From: Lacrimispora indolis DSM 755 | Lineage (GTDB): Bacteria > Bacillota > Clostridia > Lachnospirales > Lachnospiraceae | Direction of reading: 5' to 3' | Length of the DNA: 64,000 nucleotides | NCBI RefSeq assembly: GCF_000526995.1 | Contig: NZ_AZUI01000001.1 | Coordinates: 5,126,001-5,190,000, forward strand | Shown here: one piece after another, positions 61,275-64,000 of the stretch | Layout: every line of letters starts with the position of its first letter | Position numbering within the stretch: the first letter of the stretch is position 1 | Translations under genes and position numbers: made by a program | The notes under the pieces: generated by a model | What the model was told of the DNA's origin: nothing | Seen by the model: only the letters and a program-made list of their open reading frames with translations | The model's database searches: none

Positions 61275-61762
61275 AAATTTACCTCCTGAATATTCTGCTT
61301 TAACAATTTTAGCCCCCGGTACAGTCTTGCCTTCACTGTATTTAAATTGGCACCGGTGATCTCTGCAATTTCTTTCAGCGACATTTCTTCAAAAAAGCGA
61401 AGCTTAATGATGTTTTGTGTTTCCGTATCCAGCTGATTGATCTCATCATAAAGATCCTCCGATGGTTCATAGCCCTGCTCATAATAGGGGATCTCCAGAC
61501 CCAGTTCTTCTCCCGATGCGATCTCCTTTTTATCCTTCTTTAGGAAATAAATGCTTTCGTTCACAAGAATTCTGTAAAACCACGTCTTGATTGCGTCGGG
61601 ATTTTTTAAGGATTCATAATGATCCAGGGCTTTTAATACAGCATTCTGAACAATATCCAGGGCATCCTCCTGGTTTTGGGCGTAGCTGAAGGCCAGCCGA
61701 TAAAATTTTTTCTGATTTTCAATAATATAGCCTGTCATTTTATCATAGATCTCTTGTCTCAT
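61271..61762 (-). CDS. sigV: ECF sigma factor, SigV-like
   Basis: 163 residues: region 2 (FYRLAFSYAQNQEDALDIVQ, then AVLKALDHYESLKNPDAIKT, WFYRILVNESI) and region 4 (LRFFEEMSLKEIAEITGANL, NTVKARLYRG). Paired with the RsiV-like gene, so the likely regulon is envelope defence such as lysozyme resistance. No oatA/dltA gene lies nearby. Confidence 0.92.
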   Translation of the reverse strand: MRQEIYDKMTGYIIENQKKFYRLAFSYAQNQEDALDIVQNAVLKALDHYESLKNPDAIKTWFYRILVNESIYFLKKDKKEIASGEELGLEIPYYEQGYEPSEDLYDEINQLDTETQNIIKLRFFEEMSLKEIAEITGANLNTVKARLYRGLKLLKQNIQEVNL

Positions 61763-62171
61763 TTGTTACCCTTTCTGTCCTTTCACAGACATTTTTGCCG
61801 TTCTGTTATATAGATGATTTCTTATGTAAAAAAGTTGCAGAAAATGAAAAACAAGGCTCTGAAAGTTCAGAAGCCCTGTTTTGATTTCGCCTTTATTATA
61901 AATCTCTTCTTATTATTTCATTTATTGGTTCAAATTTATTCTATTTACCCTATTATCATAAAACTGCAGGGGTACATGATCCTGCAAAAAATGTTTTTCC
62001 ATATCTCTATCATTACATAAGTAATTCAAAATTTCAAGCAGGCGTTTTCCGCGCCAGCAAATCACCTATCCCAAAGCAAAGCGGCGGCTTTGAATCTTTC
62101 CGATTGCAAAACCGCCCCATGACTATCCATATCTTATTGTACACAACATATTGCCTGCCGGAAGACGGCTT
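61763..62171. other. Spacer between the sigma gene and the AraC-GyrI-like gene
   Basis: 409 bp without a gene. It contains a hairpin at 61848-61882; the rest is AT-rich. A plus-strand 68-codon frame (61814-62020) has no ribosome site. No clear ECF-type promoter was found before the sigma gene. Confidence 0.6.
61848..61882. terminator. Terminator-like hairpin
   Basis: AAAACAAGGCTCTGAA pairs with TTCAGAAGCCCTGTTTT with one bulge. A and T runs in the arms make it usable in both directions; it could end the minus-strand AraC transcript. Confidence 0.5.
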
Positions 62172-63050
62172 TTATTTACCGTCAATTTTGCGGACAGGGA
62201 TCCATATCTCACTTTTATAATCCGGCTTACTGGTATCAGGGGTTTCATTCCACAATAGCTCTGGCCCACCGGTCAATTCATATCCTGATGCAGGGAACCA
62301 TTCCGAATATATTTTAGCCCATGTATCCTGAATCGCATCCGGAAAAGTACCTGCCGCTTTAAATACCGCCCAATTTGAGGCTGGAACATCCAGGATGTCA
62401 TAGCCGTTTGAAACCGCCTTTGAAGTGGCAACACCGATATATTGGTCAAGCTGGGAGCCTTCTGTGGTACGCTCATTAAAATCAGCAGAAACACTGAGAA
62501 TTCCTTTAGGCTCCACATCGCATAAACCTTTTAACTCCTCAATAACTTGAGGCGTTAGTTTTTGTACCAATGAGTCCATCTGCGGATTGATCCCTTTAAA
62601 CTGCATTGTAATCCTCTTTTTAAATCCAACAATATGAAATTCCTCTTTTTCTATAACACGATAATTCATTTCCATTCCTCCTGTGATTGTTAATTGAAAG
62701 GTCATTGGGGGCAGGACTTTAAGTTCAGTATTCTCTTTTTTAGCCTGGGATGGGGGCACTCCATGCATCACCTGAAACGCCTTGCTAAAAGCTTCCGGTG
62801 ATTCATAGCCAAGCTGTAACGCCAAATCAATGACTTTTACTGATTCCGTCTGCAGCATCAGCCCAGCTACCGACAGCCGCCTGCGGCGAATATATTCACC
62901 TAATGGCATTCCCGCAAGAAAAGAAAACATTCTGCGGAAATGGTATTCCGAGCAGCCGGATATACGTGAAATCTGACCCGGTTCCATATCATGCATCAAG
63001 TTTCTTTCTATATAAGCCATAACATCATTAAATTGAGCCAGCGTATTCAT
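62172..63050 (-). CDS. AraC regulator with GyrI-like effector domain
   Basis: 292 residues: N-terminal AraC double HTH (about 5-105; HFRRMFSFLAGMPLGEYI, LGYESPEAFSKAFQVMHGV) and a C-terminal GyrI-like/AraC_E_bind domain (about 125-290) that binds small molecules, as in Rob and YdeE-type proteins. Single gene; target unknown. Confidence 0.9.
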   Translation of the reverse strand: MNTLAQFNDVMAYIERNLMHDMEPGQISRISGCSEYHFRRMFSFLAGMPLGEYIRRRRLSVAGLMLQTESVKVIDLALQLGYESPEAFSKAFQVMHGVPPSQAKKENTELKVLPPMTFQLTITGGMEMNYRVIEKEEFHIVGFKKRITMQFKGINPQMDSLVQKLTPQVIEELKGLCDVEPKGILSVSADFNERTTEGSQLDQYIGVATSKAVSNGYDILDVPASNWAVFKAAGTFPDAIQDTWAKIYSEWFPASGYELTGGPELLWNETPDTSKPDYKSEIWIPVRKIDGK

Positions 63051-63325
63051 TGCCTATTCCTCCTTTCAAAACAATCATACATGAGTTTTTGATTAAATTC
63101 CTGATATTTTTGCTGCGGATAATCACAGATTTTATGTTCAGCAAATGTTCCGTTTTACCAACATCCTTTGACAGAACTCTGCCTGATTTTATGTGCGGTT
63201 AATATCAGAAATCATAGAATTTTACATGCTCTTACCAGAATCTTCTCCTGTTTTAGTTTCATCATACCACAAAGAGGCTCAGAATAAAAAACAATCCTTT
63301 GCAGGGAAATATATTATTACCGGCA

Positions 63326-64000
63326 TCACTCATTGCTCTGTAACCGGTCAACCACCACCGCAATGAGAATAATGACGCCCATGGCAATGGTCTGCCAATA
63401 TGAGGATATGCCCAGCAAGCTCAGCGCATTATTAATGATCCCTATAACAAAGAGGCCAAAGATCGTCTGCACCATGCCGCCCCGTCCTCCGGACATGCTG
63501 GTGCCTCCCATTGCCACAGCGGCAATCGCATTCAACTCATACCCGGCTGCCGCAGTCGCCTGCCCGTTTTGCAGCTTGGAGGCCAGTACAGCGCCTGCCA
63601 GAGCTGCCAGGATTCCGCAGATAATATAAACGGACATTTTGACCTTCCTGACCTGTATGCCGCTGAGCTTTGCAACCTCAGTGTTGCTTCCTACTGCATA
63701 AATGTATCTGCCGTAACACGTTCTGGCAAGTATAAAAATGGCAGTGCCTATTATTAAAAACATAAGTATAACAGACACCGGTACCGGACCAACGGAGCGC
63801 AGCCCCACCCAGCCAAAGGAAGCCGGAAGTCCGAAAATTGGCTTTGCATCTGTAAAAACATATCCAAGCCCCCTTGCGGCATTCATCATCGCCAGGGTGG
63901 CGATAAAAGGCGGAACATTTAAAACGGATACAAATAATCCGTTGATGCTTCCGCAAATTCCTCCTACCGCAACAGACGATGCCACAATCACACACAAGCT
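63326..64000 (-). CDS. Ribose-type ABC permease (5' part beyond the window)
   Basis: C-terminal 224 residues of a CUT2 permease: NVPPFIATLAMMNAARGLGY, GRYIYAVGSNTEVAKLSGI and GGTSMSGGRGGMVQTIFG. The start lies past 64000, so the gene is cut. It is a paralog of the permease at 50950-51957. No terminator was seen after its stop. Confidence 0.93.
   Translation of the reverse strand, partial: SLCVIVASSVAVGGICGSINGLFVSVLNVPPFIATLAMMNAARGLGYVFTDAKPIFGLPASFGWVGLRSVGPVPVSVILMFLIIGTAIFILARTCYGRYIYAVGSNTEVAKLSGIQVRKVKMSVYIICGILAALAGAVLASKLQNGQATAAAGYELNAIAAVAMGGTSMSGGRGGMVQTIFGLFVIGIINNALSLLGISSYWQTIAMGVIILIAVVVDRLQSNE

Noticed and set aside
1..64000. CRISPR arrays, tRNA or rRNA genes, complete insertion sequences
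   Set aside because: No regularly spaced repeats, no cloverleaf-like or rRNA segments and no transposase frames were found on either strand.

Overview
The window looks like a chromosomal segment of a spore-forming, anaerobic Lachnospiraceae-type Clostridium (Lacrimispora/Clostridium saccharolyticum-like; inferred from gene content, not from a marker search). Supporting signs are sporulation genes (ylbJ, an alpha/beta SASP, gerW/ytfJ), an anaerobic sulfatase-maturating enzyme, YesM/YesN-type two-component systems and AGGAGG-like ribosome binding sites. No tRNA, rRNA or CRISPR array was seen.

Layout. 0-22.3 kb is mostly core housekeeping on the minus strand: an rRNA m5C methyltransferase, an M23 peptidase, ylbJ (+), coaD-rsmD, a SASP, udk, a DUF975 membrane protein, yloU-yloV-recG, rpmB (+), a 45-residue membrane protein, gerW, a DUF2953 protein, and the run yicC-gmk-rpoZ-rimO-pgsA-cinA, with rqcH divergent from yicC. 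22.3-28 kb is an AT-rich accessory island. It starts with the 3' scrap of a group II intron. It then carries a stand-alone copy of an AgrC sensor domain, a tandem duplication encoding two paralogous 59-residue peptides (plus a coupled 51-residue ORF), agrB-agrD, and divergent agrC-agrA. Together these form a complete peptide quorum-sensing locus. Its AgrD has Ser where Cys is normal, and there are extra components of unknown role.

28-39 kb is a sulfated-glycan (probably glycosaminoglycan disaccharide) use locus. One operon encodes a sugar-binding lipoprotein, two permeases, a GH88 unsaturated glucuronyl hydrolase and a Cys-type sulfatase. The divergent operon encodes a sensor kinase, an AraC-type response regulator and the sulfatase-maturating radical SAM enzyme. 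39-47 kb is core again on the minus strand: plsX-acpP-rnc-smc-ftsY-ilvA. 47-58 kb holds a MATE exporter, a ROK kinase and a ribose/galactose-type ABC transporter. Upstream of these is a two-component system whose third gene is an ABC ATPase-like protein that has lost both Walker A motifs.

58-64 kb holds an ABC-2 efflux pair with a double-HTH MerR regulator and two matching operators, a SigV/RsiV-like ECF sigma/anti-sigma pair, an AraC-GyrI-like regulator, and a sugar permease cut by the window end. A 51-bp tandem repeat family occurs twice, 26 kb apart: in the rqcH leader and across the plsX stop codon. The strongest candidate for something undescribed is the agr island with its duplicated small-peptide genes and kinase-less sensor.
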